From positions 85,021 through 149,020 of the forward strand of contig JAIFNA010000011.1 of assembly GCA_020048055.1 (NCBI GenBank): a stretch of 64,000 nucleotides of DNA. The letters run 5' to 3'. Shown piece by piece: positions 1-9,548 of this stretch. How positions within the stretch are numbered: the first letter of the stretch is position 1; each line of letters begins with the position of its first letter. The notes below the pieces were generated by a model that searched no databases, had not been told where the DNA came from, and was given only the letters and a program-made list of their open reading frames with translations. Source of the stretch: Arcobacter sp. Its GTDB lineage: Bacteria > Campylobacterota > Campylobacteria > Campylobacterales > Arcobacteraceae. A program made the position numbers and the translations under genes.

Positions 1-112
1 GATGAGTTCTTGTATATTGTGCATCAAACCCTAAAGCTTGAAATCCAGCATTGTGCATAAGCGGTGATTTTGAGTGTGATACTGGATTTCCAAAAATAGT
101 AAATTTTTTCAA
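1..112 (-). CDS. aroE: Shikimate dehydrogenase, N-terminal part only (cut by window edge)
   Basis: Reading the minus strand from a TTG at 112 gives 37 codons opening KKFTIFGNPVSHSKSPLMHN and running off the window. The GNPVxHSKSPxxHN motif is the shikimate-binding signature at the N-terminus of AroE, which reduces 3-dehydroshikimate with NADPH in the aromatic amino acid pathway. The TTG start is preceded by AGAG. The gene lies 13 bases after the hemB stop on the same strand, so the two are probably co-transcribed. The rest of the protein is outside the window, so completeness cannot be judged. Confidence 0.85.
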   Translation of the reverse strand, partial: MKKFTIFGNPVSHSKSPLMHNAGFQALGFDAQYTRTH

Positions 113-125
113 AATTTCTCTTTTG

Positions 126-1097
126 TTATCTTTTATTTAAAAGCTCACACGCTTCTTTTGCATGATATGAAATTATGATATTTGCTCCAGCTCTTTTAAA
201 ACCAAGCAGAGTCTCCATCATAACCCTTTCATAGTCTATAATTCCAGCTTTTTTTGCTGCTTGTAGCATCGCGTATTCCCCACTTACATTGTAAATGGCA
301 AGTGGGAGTTTTGAGGCATTTCTTATCTCTCTTATCACATCAAGGTAGGCTAAAGCTGGCTTGACCATAAGTATATCAGCCCCCTGTCTCTCATCTTCCA
401 ATGATTCCTCTATCGCTTCAAGACGATTTGCTGGGTCCATTTGGTACATTTTTCTATCACCCTTGCTTGGAGATGATTCTGCAACATCACGAAATGGTCC
501 ATAATATGCACTAGCAAATTTTGTACTATAAGCCATAATTGGAAGATTTTCAAAACCATTTGCATCAAGTGCAGTTCTAAGTGCTTCGATGATACCGTCC
601 ATCATACCGCTTGGTGCAATCATATCTGCACCAGCTCGTGCATGAATAAGTGCTTGAGTTTGCGAGATTTCTAACGTTGCATCGTTATTTACTGTGCTAT
701 TTTCATCTAAAATTCCACAATGTCCATGGTCTGTATATTCGCAAAAACAAAGATCAGTTACAACAAACATATCAGGAAACTCTTTTTTTATCGCTTTGAT
801 CGTTCGGCTTATGATGCTGTGTTCGCACAAACACTCACTCCCGATACTATCTTTTGTATCAGGGATAGCAAATAAAATGATGCTATTTAGTCCAATAGTT
901 CTTATGTAAGCACACTCTTTTAATATCTCATCGATTGACATTTGAAAAACACCAGGCATTGAGCTTATTTCGTTTTTTATCCCCATCCCTTCTTTTACAA
1001 AAAGTGGATAGATAAAATCGTTTGAGCTTAGTGTTGTTTCTTTTACTAAACTTCGTAAAGTTTCATTTATCCTTGTTCTTCTAAATCTTTTGAACAT
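126..1097 (-). CDS. hemB: Delta-aminolevulinic acid dehydratase (porphobilinogen synthase)
   Basis: This enzyme condenses two 5-aminolevulinate molecules into porphobilinogen, an early step shared by heme and siroheme synthesis. The 323-residue length is typical. The Cys-rich metal site is seen as [14 protein letters not shown] with Cys117, Cys119 and Cys127, which suggests a zinc-type enzyme. Both active-site lysines are visible: Lys193 in [14 protein letters not shown] and the Schiff-base Lys246 in [13 protein letters not shown]. Its ATG directly abuts the stop of the upstream ABC-F gene, and aroE follows, so the three appear to form one minus-strand unit. Siroheme made downstream of this step is needed by the nitrite reductase at 34.7 kb. 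Confidence 0.97.
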   Translation of the reverse strand: MFKRFRRTRINETLRSLVKETTLSSNDFIYPLFVKEGMGIKNEISSMPGVFQMSIDEILKECAYIRTIGLNSIILFAIPDTKDSIGSECLCEHSIISRTIKAIKKEFPDMFVVTDLCFCEYTDHGHCGILDENSTVNNDATLEISQTQALIHARAGADMIAPSGMMDGIIEALRTALDANGFENLPIMAYSTKFASAYYGPFRDVAESSPSKGDRKMYQMDPANRLEAIEESLEDERQGADILMVKPALAYLDVIREIRNASKLPLAIYNVSGEYAMLQAAKKAGIIDYERVMMETLLGFKRAGANIIISYHAKEACELLNKR

Positions 1098-2702
1098 CTA
1101 TTTCTCGCTTTTGTTTTTCATTTTAAATTCGTTGTACTCTTCATAAGTTCCTTCAAAATCAACAATTGAACCATCAGCTTGAATTTCAAGAATTCTATTT
1201 GCAAATACATCAAGAAGTTCTCTATCGTGAGATACACAAATAACACTACCTTCAAATGAAAGTAGTGCTTCACCAAGAGCGATAATTGCTTCTAAGTCAA
1301 GGTGATTTGTAGGCTCATCTAAAAGTAAAAAATTTCTTTTTTCTAACATTATTTTTGAAAGCATCATTCTGTGTTTTTCACCACCAGAACAATTTTTTAT
1401 AGATTTTTCTTGCTCAGTTCCATTAAATAACATTCTCCCTAAACAGTTTCTGATTTCGCTAATATCAGCATCTCTATCAAAATCTCTTAACCAATCATAC
1501 AAAGTACTATCCCCTTGAATTAAATCTGTTGCATTTTGTGGAAAATAACTCATATTGACAGTTGCTCCACATTTTACCTCACCACTATCAGCTTTTAGAT
1601 TTTCAATAATAATTTCACAAAGTGTAGTTTTACCAACCCCATTTGCACCAATAAGAGCTATTTTGTCTTTTTTATCCATCATAAAGCTAATACCATTTAA
1701 GACAACTTTTCCATCGTAACTTTTTTTAATATCAACAAGTTCCAAAATCTCTTTACTTATTGGTTTTTCTTGTTTAAATACGATAGATGGGTCTCTTCTT
1801 GAACTTACTTCAATCGCTTGAATATCAAGTTTATCTAGTTGTTTTGCTCTACTTGTTGCTTGTTTTGCTTTTGAAGCATTCGCACTAAATCTTCTAACAA
1901 ACGCTTCAAGGTCAGCTTTCTCTTTTTGCTTTTTGTCAAAATCTGTTTGTGCTTGTTTTGCTAAAACAGTTGAAGCAATATACCAATCATCGTAAGTTCC
2001 TGTGAATTCTCTAATTTTTTTGAAGTCAACATCCAAAATATGTGTACAAACAGCATTTAAAAAGTGTCTATCATGTGAGATTACAACCATTGTCCCTTCG
2101 TGATGTTGAAGTTGATTTTCAAGCCAAGAGATAGTCTCAATATCAAGATTATTTGTAGGCTCATCAAGGAATAAAATATCAGGTCGTGGAAATAAAACTT
2201 GGGCTAAAAGGATTTTGAATTTATCTCCACCTGTAAGTGTACTCATAAGATTTTGGTGAGTTGATGCAGCAAAACCAAGAGATTCTAAAATTTTTGTAAT
2301 TTTTACATCATACTCATAAGTTGGGTCCTCTTCGCAGCAAACTATTTCAAGTTCACCAAGTTTTTCACCAATCTCATCTGTATATTCTTCCATATAAAGT
2401 CGCTCTTTCTCTTTGATTGCATCAAATAATCTTTGATTTCCAGCAAGAACAGCATCGGCTAATGTAAACTCATCAAAAGCAAATTGATTTTGACTTAGGG
2501 TTCCAACTTTTTTACCAGATTGAATTTGTACTTCACCTTCAGTTATCTCCTCTTGTCCACTTAGCATCTTAAGAAATGTAGTTTTTCCAGCACCATTTGC
2601 CCCAATTAAACCATATCTTTTACCAGCATTTAGTGCCATATTTATATCTGCAAAAAGAACTCTAGGTCCGAAAGTTTTTTTAAGTTTTACAATTTTTACC
2701 AT
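1098..2702 (-). CDS. ABC-F family ATPase (YbiT-like)
   Basis: The protein has 534 residues with two ABC ATPase domains in tandem and no membrane segments, the hallmark of ABC-F proteins that act on the ribosome. The first Walker A is GANGAGKT at residues 34-41, with signature LTGGDKFKILLAQ. The second half carries GANGVGKTTL and the signature GGEKHRMML. Both halves have an LDEPTN Walker B, as LDEPTNNLD and LDEPTNHLD. A charged linker of about 80 residues rich in K, A and Q separates the domains, as in this family. The overall length and linker resemble YbiT rather than Uup. Its role is probably translation-factor-like. An antibiotic-resistance role is possible but unsupported. Confidence 0.9.
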   Translation of the reverse strand: MVKIVKLKKTFGPRVLFADINMALNAGKRYGLIGANGAGKTTFLKMLSGQEEITEGEVQIQSGKKVGTLSQNQFAFDEFTLADAVLAGNQRLFDAIKEKERLYMEEYTDEIGEKLGELEIVCCEEDPTYEYDVKITKILESLGFAASTHQNLMSTLTGGDKFKILLAQVLFPRPDILFLDEPTNNLDIETISWLENQLQHHEGTMVVISHDRHFLNAVCTHILDVDFKKIREFTGTYDDWYIASTVLAKQAQTDFDKKQKEKADLEAFVRRFSANASKAKQATSRAKQLDKLDIQAIEVSSRRDPSIVFKQEKPISKEILELVDIKKSYDGKVVLNGISFMMDKKDKIALIGANGVGKTTLCEIIIENLKADSGEVKCGATVNMSYFPQNATDLIQGDSTLYDWLRDFDRDADISEIRNCLGRMLFNGTEQEKSIKNCSGGEKHRMMLSKIMLEKRNFLLLDEPTNHLDLEAIIALGEALLSFEGSVICVSHDRELLDVFANRILEIQADGSIVDFEGTYEEYNEFKMKNKSEK

Positions 2703-2794
2703 TTTTTTAATTCCTCAATATTTTTCATAAGTCGCGATTGTACACAAAATTTGATAATATACTTATAATAAATTTTAAAGAATAAAGGATAGTG

Positions 2795-3571
2795 ATGACT
2801 TTAAAAGAGAGATTGGATTTGGAGTGTGAACAAAGAAACTGCATTGGTGAATTGTGTTTGGAAAAACCAGATCCCATTATGGTAGCTTTAAAATTCAAAG
2901 ATGAATATATATCTTTGATGTGTGCTTTATTTGCTTATGGAAATGCAGGACAAATTGTAAAATTTTTGAATTCTCTTGATTTTGAGATATTAAATCTTGA
3001 TGAAGATGAAATGAGGGGGCAATTGCAAGGGAAATATTATAGATTTCAAACTTATGAAGATGTTGTACATATATTTTTAGTTTTTAAGCAAATGAAACAA
3101 ATTGGTAGTTTGGAGGGTATTTTTTGTGATGGTTATTTATCCACGAGTGATGTTATTTTAGGAATTGAAAATATTATTAAAACAGTTAGAGGCTTAACTA
3201 ACTTCACCTCACAAGGATTTGATTTTTTCTTTGGACAAATTCCAAAAAAAGATAAATTTGGCAAAATCAAAGAGAAGGGCAACTCACCATACAAAAGATA
3301 CAATATGTTTTTAAGATGGATGGTAAGAGATGACAATATAGATTTGGGACTTTGGAGCAGGGTAGATAAAAAAGATTTAATTTTGCCATTAGATACTCAT
3401 ACTTTTAAAGTTTCACAACAATTAGGGCTTGTTCCTAAATGCTCTTATGATTTGAGTGCAGCTATAAAAATAACTCAAAAATTGAGAGAATTTGATAGTT
3501 TTGATCCAATAAAGTATGATTTTGCAATTTATAGAATGGGTCAGGAGAAGCTAGTAGGAGAAATAATATAA
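2795..3571 (+). CDS. TIGR02757/DUF2400 family protein
   Basis: A 258-residue cytoplasmic protein that matches the TIGR02757 (DUF2400) family, common in Campylobacterota and Bacteroidetes. Family features seen are the early DPI motif, the central FDFFFGQIPKK-type segment, the KRYNMFLRWMVR segment and the LILPLDTHTFKVSQQLGL segment. The last two resemble the helix-hairpin-helix/GPD fold of base-excision glycosylases. A DNA-repair role is inferred from that resemblance and is not demonstrated. A GTG at 2792 immediately precedes the ATG at 2795. The ATG is chosen because AAGGA lies 6-7 bases upstream. The gene stands alone between the divergent ABC-F gene and eno. Confidence 0.8.
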   Translation: MTLKERLDLECEQRNCIGELCLEKPDPIMVALKFKDEYISLMCALFAYGNAGQIVKFLNSLDFEILNLDEDEMRGQLQGKYYRFQTYEDVVHIFLVFKQMKQIGSLEGIFCDGYLSTSDVILGIENIIKTVRGLTNFTSQGFDFFFGQIPKKDKFGKIKEKGNSPYKRYNMFLRWMVRDDNIDLGLWSRVDKKDLILPLDTHTFKVSQQLGLVPKCSYDLSAAIKITQKLREFDSFDPIKYDFAIYRMGQEKLVGEII

Positions 3572-3623
3572 GTAAGATTATGTTAGTATCTTTACCTAAA
3601 AAACTTAAAAAGGATTAATTAGA

Positions 3624-4898
3624 ATGGTATATATTGATAATATTTATGCAGATGAGGTTATGGACAGTAGAGGTAACCCAACAGTAAGAGCAACGGTAAT
3701 TTTAAGTGATGGAACAAAAGCAAGTGCGATCGTTCCAAGTGGTGCAAGTACTGGGAAAAGGGAAGCGTTAGAGTTAAGAGATTGTGATCATAGATATATG
3801 GGTAAAGGTGTTTTAAAAGCGGTTGAAAATGTAAATACAGCAATCTCTGAAGAACTTATTGGGCTTAGTCCATACAATCAAGCTGAAGTTGATGCAACTA
3901 TGAAAGATATAGATGGAACTTCAAACTATGCAAACTTGGGAGCAAATGCCGTTCTTGGTGTTTCGATGGCTGTTGCACGTGCAGCAGCAGCTAGTTTAAA
4001 AATGCCACTATATAGATATTTGGGTGGTGCAAATGCTATGACTATCCCTGTACCTATGTTGAATATTATCAACGGTGGGGCCCATGCAAATAATTCTGTT
4101 GATTTTCAAGAATACATGGTTATGCCTGTTGGGTTTGACAATTTTCCTGAAGGTCTTAGAGCATGCGCTGAGGTGTATCATAATCTTAAAAAAATAATAA
4201 ATGATATGGGTGAAAGTACAGCTGTTGGTGATGAGGGTGGGTTTGCTCCAAATTTAAAATCAAATGAAGAACCAATTCAAATTATTATGGAAGCTATCAA
4301 AAAAGCTGGTTATGAAGCTGGAACACAAATTGCTATTGCACTTGATGTTGCTGCTAGTGAATTGCACGGGGAGAATGGAAAATACAAACTAGAAAGTGAA
4401 AACAGAGAACTTACAAGTGAAGAGCTTGTAAATTATTATGCTGATCTTTGTGAAAAATATCCAATTGTATCTATTGAAGATGGTTTAAGTGAAGATGACT
4501 GGGCTGGTTGGAAAATATTAACTGATAGACTTGGCTCTAAAGTTCAACTTGTAGGAGATGATTTATTTGTTACAAATGCAAATATTTTAAATGAAGGTAT
4601 CCAAAAAGGTATCGCAAATTCAATCTTAATCAAACCAAACCAAATTGGAAGTGTAAGTGAAACTATGCAAACAATTAGATTAGCTCAAAGAAACAATTAT
4701 AATTGTGTTATGAGTCATAGAAGTGGTGAGAGCGAAGATACATTTATTGCAGATTTTGCAGTTGCACTTAATTGTGGACAAATTAAAACGGGAAGTACAG
4801 CAAGAAGTGATAGAATTGCTAAGTACAACAGACTTCTTGATATTGGAACTGAAATAGGATATGGTGAATATCTTGGGGGACAACTTTTTTCTAAATAA
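3624..4898 (+). CDS. eno: Enolase
   Basis: Converts 2-phosphoglycerate to phosphoenolpyruvate. The protein has the normal length of 424 residues. It shows the N-terminal MDSRGNPTV motif, the [15 protein letters not shown] loop that closes over substrate, [10 protein letters not shown] with the metal/catalytic acids, the [10 protein letters not shown] catalytic lysine region, and [17 protein letters not shown] near the C-terminus. It starts with ATG after AAAAAGGA. Its TAA overlaps the ATG of the next gene by one base. In this organism group the eno/DivIC-like/AMIN order is common, so co-transcription with the two envelope genes is likely. Confidence 0.98.
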   Translation: MVYIDNIYADEVMDSRGNPTVRATVILSDGTKASAIVPSGASTGKREALELRDCDHRYMGKGVLKAVENVNTAISEELIGLSPYNQAEVDATMKDIDGTSNYANLGANAVLGVSMAVARAAAASLKMPLYRYLGGANAMTIPVPMLNIINGGAHANNSVDFQEYMVMPVGFDNFPEGLRACAEVYHNLKKIINDMGESTAVGDEGGFAPNLKSNEEPIQIIMEAIKKAGYEAGTQIAIALDVAASELHGENGKYKLESENRELTSEELVNYYADLCEKYPIVSIEDGLSEDDWAGWKILTDRLGSKVQLVGDDLFVTNANILNEGIQKGIANSILIKPNQIGSVSETMQTIRLAQRNNYNCVMSHRSGESEDTFIADFAVALNCGQIKTGSTARSDRIAKYNRLLDIGTEIGYGEYLGGQLFSK

Positions 4899-5140
4899 TG
4901 AAAGATTTGTTTAGGGATTTTGAATTTACACCAAAGATTGTAATTTCTATAATTATTACAATCTTTTTTGCCCATCACATTGCTAGTTTGTTATTTTCTG
5001 GTACAAATTCACTTTCTACTTATGAGGATTTGAAAACAAAAAAAATACAACTCGAAGAGGAGATAATCAGATTGCAAAAAGAGAATGCTTCTTTGCAAAA
5101 GGATTATTTTGAACTTAAAAATTTGGAGCCTGAACAATGA
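4898..5140 (+). CDS. Small membrane protein, FtsB/DivIC-like septum formation initiator
   Basis: An 80-residue protein with a short cytoplasmic N-terminus, one membrane helix at about residues 14-35 (VISIIITIFFAHHIASLLF), and a periplasmic coiled coil at about 45-75 with heptad-like leucines (IQLEEEIIRLQKENASLQ). This topology is that of FtsB/DivIC division proteins. It overlaps the eno stop by one base and the next start by four bases, so translation is coupled. The assignment rests on architecture and gene neighbourhood rather than strong sequence identity. Confidence 0.7.
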   Translation: MKDLFRDFEFTPKIVISIIITIFFAHHIASLLFSGTNSLSTYEDLKTKKIQLEEEIIRLQKENASLQKDYFELKNLEPEQ

Positions 5141-6042
5141 TTAAATTTGTAGTTATTTTATCTTTTGTGTTGACAAGTATGTTTGCTAGATTGAATCCAT
5201 TTGAGCCAAGTGATGGCTCAGTTGGGACAACTGAAGAGTTGAAGCCAATTCCGGTTTCAAATCTAAAAAGTGCAGATGATGGGACTAGGACAGTAAAAAT
5301 TATCACTGATGAAAAAGGAAAAAAATCTGAAAAGGTGGAAAAGGTTGAAAAGAAATCCCCACCAAAAGAGCTTAAAATAGTATCGTTTGAGAAAAAACAA
5401 TCAAAAGATTTACCAATTAGACATCTTGAAAAAGAAACTAAAGAGTTAGATACTCATAAAACTGATACACATCAAACTTCACATGGTGAAGTTAAAAAAA
5501 ATGTCGCAGTTAAAAAACACATAAGTGTAAAAAAAATGCGTACAAAAAAAGTAGCCAATAAAAAACAAATTGTAAAAACTAAACATCAAAAAACTTCACA
5601 AAAAGAACAATCAAAAGTTGTAAAACATAATCCGAAGATTATCCATAAAGAGCCTAATGAAGTAGTTGTAAAAGCAGATGATGTACATAAAAATGAAAAT
5701 ATGGTGCAAATCCCACCCATTGAAAATGCAACAAGATACAATGTTTTACCACTGTTAGCAATTGATTTACTTGACAAATCTCTCACTATACAAACTGGTG
5801 GAAATTATAAAATTATCAAATATTTTGAAGACCATGCAACTAAGAAATTTGTTTTTGATTTTAAAGCAAAAGTTGTTGTTTCAAATACAAAAGAGAATTT
5901 TAAATCACCTTATTTTAAATCTTACACCCTTGGAAATCATAATGAAGATGGATTTTTTAGAGTTGTAATCCCGGCAACTGAAGAGTTGTCAAACTATACA
6001 GTTGAGATAAAAAATAATATAGGGACAATCATACATCACTAA
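5137..6042 (+). CDS. AMIN domain-containing periplasmic protein
   Basis: 301 residues. An N-terminal signal peptide (about residues 1-18) is followed by RLNPFEP, a start typical of Campylobacterota AMIN proteins. Residues about 60-180 are a lysine-rich low-complexity linker (KKxxxKK, HKTDTHQT). The C-terminal 100 residues form the AMIN-like beta domain (LLAIDLLDKSLTIQTGG..., YFEDHATKKFVFDF, FRVVIP). AMIN domains target proteins to peptidoglycan or the septal envelope. The basic linker may span or bind the cell wall, which is inference. It is coupled to the DivIC-like gene by a 4-base overlap and ends at a hairpin shared with the convergent exonuclease gene. Confidence 0.75.
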   Translation: MIKFVVILSFVLTSMFARLNPFEPSDGSVGTTEELKPIPVSNLKSADDGTRTVKIITDEKGKKSEKVEKVEKKSPPKELKIVSFEKKQSKDLPIRHLEKETKELDTHKTDTHQTSHGEVKKNVAVKKHISVKKMRTKKVANKKQIVKTKHQKTSQKEQSKVVKHNPKIIHKEPNEVVVKADDVHKNENMVQIPPIENATRYNVLPLLAIDLLDKSLTIQTGGNYKIIKYFEDHATKKFVFDFKAKVVVSNTKENFKSPYFKSYTLGNHNEDGFFRVVIPATEELSNYTVEIKNNIGTIIHH

Positions 6043-6056
6043 ATTTCTGTTTTTAA

Positions 6057-6086
6057 ACATCACAAATTTTAGATATTTTGTGATGT
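6057..6086. terminator. Bidirectional hairpin between AMIN gene and exonuclease gene
   Basis: ACATCACAAA (6057-6066) pairs perfectly with TTTGTGATGT (6077-6086). A-rich sequence lies on the left and CTTTT on the right, and the two flanking genes converge here. It probably terminates both transcripts. Confidence 0.65.
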
Positions 6087-6097
6087 CTTTTAGGTTT

Positions 6098-6838
6098 TTA
6101 CCTTAGTAAACTATCGATTGTAAATCTCATATCCTCATCTAAATCTTCCATATTGTTTCTCATCCAAAGAAGATAACTACTATCTTTTTTTGCTATCTCT
6201 TCTATGTTGGAGCCTTTATATTTCCCAAATTTGAAAGTTTTAATTAATACTGGAGTTTTTGTTAGTTCAGCGAGCTTTACCATTGGATTTGTGTTTCCAA
6301 AATTCTCTTTTACTTTTTGAACCAATTTGCTTAAAAAAAGTTTCATTACCAAAACATCACCAATAGCATCATGTGCTTTAATGGTAATCCCTAATTTTTT
6401 TGCTTCTTCATCTTCTGTTTTAAAAAGTTCAAGTGCATATCTTAGATATTGTAATCTATGGTATGGCATATCATTAAAAAGGTGTTTAGCGCATCTTAAG
6501 GTATCGATTAGAGTGTAATTGTTTTCGAATCCCTCTTTAATTAACATAGATAGATCAAAGTTAATATTGTGGGCGATTAGGTAATTTTCATTGTTGTTGT
6601 ACTTAATTAATAAATTTGCACTTTTAGTTTCATTAAAAGTTGGTTTGTTTTTTATCATCTCTTCTGTTATGTTGTGTACTTCCATCGCTTCTAATTTAAT
6701 TGGTAAAGTTGTACTGCAAAGTTCATCATTTATTTCAATTTCGTCTTTACCATGTACTACCATAAGTCCTATTTGGATAATTTTATCCTCTTGGCTTGTC
6801 CCTGTTGTTTCAGTGTCAAATAGTATATATTTAGCCAT
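6098..6838 (-). CDS. DEDDh 3'-5' exonuclease with C-terminal DUF3820-like domain
   Basis: 246 residues. The N-terminal 175 residues are a DnaQ/RNase T-type exonuclease domain: FDTETTG supplies Asp8 and Glu10, HNINFDLSML the second Asp, and HDAIGDVLVMKLF the final His/Asp pair. The C-terminal segment FKFGKYKGSNIEEI...SYLLWM matches the small DUF3820-type domain found attached to some exonucleases. It is probably a stand-alone proofreading or repair/RNA-processing exonuclease. It is not the DNA polymerase III epsilon subunit, which lacks this tail. The ATG is preceded by AAGAGAGAAA. The gene is monocistronic and convergent with the AMIN gene. Confidence 0.85.
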   Translation of the reverse strand: MAKYILFDTETTGTSQEDKIIQIGLMVVHGKDEIEINDELCSTTLPIKLEAMEVHNITEEMIKNKPTFNETKSANLLIKYNNNENYLIAHNINFDLSMLIKEGFENNYTLIDTLRCAKHLFNDMPYHRLQYLRYALELFKTEDEEAKKLGITIKAHDAIGDVLVMKLFLSKLVQKVKENFGNTNPMVKLAELTKTPVLIKTFKFGKYKGSNIEEIAKKDSSYLLWMRNNMEDLDEDMRFTIDSLLR

Positions 6839-6970
6839 AAAAATTTCTCTCTTTTGTTTTTTAAGTAGATTGTATATGTTGTGGATTTTTACAAATTATA
6901 TGTAAGTATAAAATAATATTTCAAAAAAGGAAATTGCTAAGCGCAATTCCTTGTGACAAATTAAAGAGTT

Positions 6971-7531
6971 TTACTCTTTAATTTCATATTGAGCTCTTCC
7001 AATTTGATATAAATCATCTCCAAATGTATCATTTATTACTGTTACTGGAAAATCAACAACAGTTATCTTTCTTATGGCCTCAGGACCTAGTTCTGGATAT
7101 GCTATAACTTCTGAACTTGTAATTTTTTTACCAAGTAAAGCGCCAGCACCACCAGTTGCACCAAAATAAATTCCACCATACTCTTTGCAGGCATCTTTGA
7201 CACCTTGATCTCGTTTTCCTTTACCAATCATACCAAGACTACCATTTCTTAAAAGAGTGGGCGAATAGCTATCCATTCTGTAGCTTGTAGTTGGTCCAGC
7301 ACTTCCAATTGGATCGCCTGGTTTTGGAGGTGTTGGTCCTACGAAATATATGATGCTACCTTTAAGATCAAATGGGAGTTCTGCTCCAGCTTCAATCAAA
7401 TCAACAAGTCTTTTATGCGCTGCATCTCGTGCTGTGTAAATTGTCCCATTTAGATAGACAATATCACCAGCTTTTAGTGTTCTTGTAACTTCCTCAGTTA
7501 ATGGTGTTGTTAGGTAATATGTTTTGCTCAT
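6971..7531 (-). CDS. Class I fumarate hydratase, beta (C-terminal) subunit
   Basis: This 186-residue subunit pairs with the alpha subunit just upstream to make the iron-sulfur fumarase that interconverts fumarate and malate. It shows GDIVYLNGTIYTARDAAHKR, the GPTPPKPGDPIGSAGPTTSYRM core and the IGKG loop of the family, ending in a VTVINDTFGDDLYQ segment. The start at 7531 (MSKTYYL) is chosen over a longer reading because AAGGAGA sits immediately upstream. The longer reading would overlap the alpha gene. The 13-base gap to alpha indicates co-transcription. Tartrate dehydratase is the alternative for this family, but the mdh neighbour favours fumarase. Confidence 0.92.
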   Translation of the reverse strand: MSKTYYLTTPLTEEVTRTLKAGDIVYLNGTIYTARDAAHKRLVDLIEAGAELPFDLKGSIIYFVGPTPPKPGDPIGSAGPTTSYRMDSYSPTLLRNGSLGMIGKGKRDQGVKDACKEYGGIYFGATGGAGALLGKKITSSEVIAYPELGPEAIRKITVVDFPVTVINDTFGDDLYQIGRAQYEIKE

Positions 7532-7544
7532 AGAAGTCTCCTTA

Positions 7545-8396
7545 TTAAATAACGATATGTGTATGTCTTGAGCTGTGACATTGAACATTAACAGATACTG
7601 GCAATGAAGCTATATGACAAGGATTTGATTCTATATGAACAGCTAATGCAGTTTGTGTTCCACCCATACCCATAGCACCAATCCCAAGTTTATTTAATTC
7701 TTCTAAGATTTTTGTTTCAAATTCTGCCATTTCTGGGTCTTCGTTTACACTTCCAAGTGTTCTAAAAAGTGCATGTTTGCTTGAAATTGCAGCTCTTTCA
7801 AACGTTCCACCAATTCCAACACCAACTGTAATTGGTGGGCATGGATTTGGTCCAGCATTTGAAATACACTCTTTTACAAATTTAAGTACACCATCTTTTC
7901 CAGCAGCTGGTGCTAAAACGGTTGCTCGACTTACATTTTCACTCCCTCCACCTTTTGCTGCATATTCGATGTCTATTTTGTCACCAGCAACTATGTCAAA
8001 ATGGATAATTGCAGGGAGGTTGTAGCCAATTTTATCCTTTAGATTTGCCCGCGAGAATGGCTCACAAGTTGAAGCCCTAAGGTAAGCATCTGTATAGCCT
8101 TGTTCCGTCCCTTTGTTTATCGCATCTTTTAAAAGCCCACCATTTATTTTTACTTCATCACCAACTTTAACAAAAAATACCGCTAACCCTGTATCTTGGC
8201 AAAGTGGTCTTTTTTCACTTTTTGCAATATCTGCGTTGTCAAGTATTTGTTTTAATACCTCTTTTGAAACTGGTGATTTTTCATTTTCCATGGCAGTTTG
8301 TAAAGCATTATAAGCATCTTGCGGAAGATCAGTTCCACAGTGTACTATAATATCTCGAACCGCTTTTACTACTTCGTCAAATTCTATAACTCTCAT
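7545..8396 (-). CDS. Class I fumarate hydratase, alpha (N-terminal) subunit
   Basis: 283 residues forming the [4Fe-4S]-binding half of the two-subunit class I fumarase. Visible family motifs are LCQDTGLAVFFVKVG, the DAYLRASTCEPFSRANLKDK segment, the GGGSENVS loop and GPNPCPPITVGVGIGGT; the cysteines in these motifs are the likely cluster ligands. The C-terminus is MGMGGTQTALAVHIESNPCH. It lies 29 bases after mdh on the same strand, with AAAAGGA ahead of the ATG. Its position in an icd-mdh-fumarase operon gives consecutive TCA steps and supports fumarase over tartrate dehydratase. Confidence 0.93.
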   Translation of the reverse strand: MRVIEFDEVVKAVRDIIVHCGTDLPQDAYNALQTAMENEKSPVSKEVLKQILDNADIAKSEKRPLCQDTGLAVFFVKVGDEVKINGGLLKDAINKGTEQGYTDAYLRASTCEPFSRANLKDKIGYNLPAIIHFDIVAGDKIDIEYAAKGGGSENVSRATVLAPAAGKDGVLKFVKECISNAGPNPCPPITVGVGIGGTFERAAISSKHALFRTLGSVNEDPEMAEFETKILEELNKLGIGAMGMGGTQTALAVHIESNPCHIASLPVSVNVQCHSSRHTHIVI

Positions 8397-8425
8397 TTTA
8401 GCGTCCTTTTATCCAAAAAATTAGA

Positions 8426-9379
8426 TTATCTTGTGTAAAAATTGTTTGTATAAAGTGCATCAACAAGCTCAACAACACTTCCAACTGATTTTGCAAATTT
8501 TCTATCTTGGTCATCATTTAGATTTGCTTCTATAACTTTTTCAGCACCAGTAGCACCAATCATAACAGGAACACCACTTACTTTATGTTTATAACCATAT
8601 TCACCTTCAAGCATAACACTGCAAGGATAAATTTGTTTTGTGTCACTAAGCACTGCTTCAGCCATTAATGAAGCAGCTTTTGCTGGTGCATAATAAGCAC
8701 TCCCATCTTTTAAAAGTGCAACAATTTCTGCCCCACCTTGTTTTGTTTTCTCAACTATTTCATGTATCTCATCCCAAGATAATAAATCAGTTAGTGGAAC
8801 CCCTGCTACTGTTGAAAATCTAGGAAGTGGCACCATCTCATTTCCGTGCCCACCCATGACACTACATCTAATTTGTCCAGCACCATAACCAAGTTTTTCA
8901 TACACAAAGTGAGCCATTCTAGCACTATCTAAAATTCCAGCCATACCCATAACTCTATTTCGTGGCCAACCACTTTCTTTAAGAGCTACATAAACCATTG
9001 CATCAAGTGGATTTGACACAGGGATAACGATAGCATTTGGTGAATATTTAACAATATCAGCCATAACTGTTCTCATAATTTCTGCATTTTTGATAAGTAA
9101 ATCATCTCTATTCATCCCTGGAAGTCTTGGACTTCCAGCTGCTATGACAACAACATCACAATCTGTTAAATCCTCAGGTTTTTCAGCGTGTTTTACAACT
9201 GTATGTTTTCTGGCTGCTTGAACTGCTTGTGACATATCAAGCGCTAAACCTTTAGCTTTTGTAGGATTGCTACTTGATCTTAAAATAACCTCATGACATG
9301 CCCCATTCATAGCTAAAATGTATGCACAAGTTGCTCCAACATTGCCAATTCCAACTATTCCTACTCGTTTTCCTCTCAT
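8426..9379 (-). CDS. mdh: Malate dehydrogenase
   Basis: NAD-dependent oxidation of malate to oxaloacetate. 317 residues of the lactate/malate dehydrogenase fold. The N-terminal Rossmann motif is VGIVGIGNVGATCAY, followed by the PVSNPLDAMVYVALK segment. The catalytic histidine lies in CSVMGGHGNEMVPL. The substrate-specificity loop reads GSPRLPGMNRDDLL, with the double-Arg pattern of malate-specific enzymes. The ATG follows AAAAGGAG. It stands between icd (upstream, separated by hairpins) and the fumarase subunits (29 bases downstream). Confidence 0.95.
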   Translation of the reverse strand: MRGKRVGIVGIGNVGATCAYILAMNGACHEVILRSSSNPTKAKGLALDMSQAVQAARKHTVVKHAEKPEDLTDCDVVVIAAGSPRLPGMNRDDLLIKNAEIMRTVMADIVKYSPNAIVIPVSNPLDAMVYVALKESGWPRNRVMGMAGILDSARMAHFVYEKLGYGAGQIRCSVMGGHGNEMVPLPRFSTVAGVPLTDLLSWDEIHEIVEKTKQGGAEIVALLKDGSAYYAPAKAASLMAEAVLSDTKQIYPCSVMLEGEYGYKHKVSGVPVMIGATGAEKVIEANLNDDQDRKFAKSVGSVVELVDALYTNNFYTR

Positions 9380-9433
9380 TATGACTCCTTTTGGTTGTTA
9401 TTTTGATATTTTTGATTATATATTAAAATGATT

Positions 9434-9464
9434 AAAGACTGAAGTTTAAATAACTTCAATCTTT
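9434..9464 (-). terminator. Hairpin between icd and mdh
   Basis: AAAGACTGAAGTT and AACTTCAATCTTT form a 13-position stem with one mismatch around a short AT loop, downstream of icd on the minus strand. A second perfect 7-bp stem (AAGAAGT/ACTTCTT, 9498-9517) precedes it on that strand and is followed by GTAGCTTTTTT. Together they may attenuate or end the icd transcript, leaving mdh with separate expression. Confidence 0.5.
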
Positions 9465-9548
9465 AAGCTTTCTAATATTCTAAACCAAAAAAGCTACAAG
9501 AAGTAATCAAACTTCTTACAACTTTTTCTACTCAACAATATCAAATGA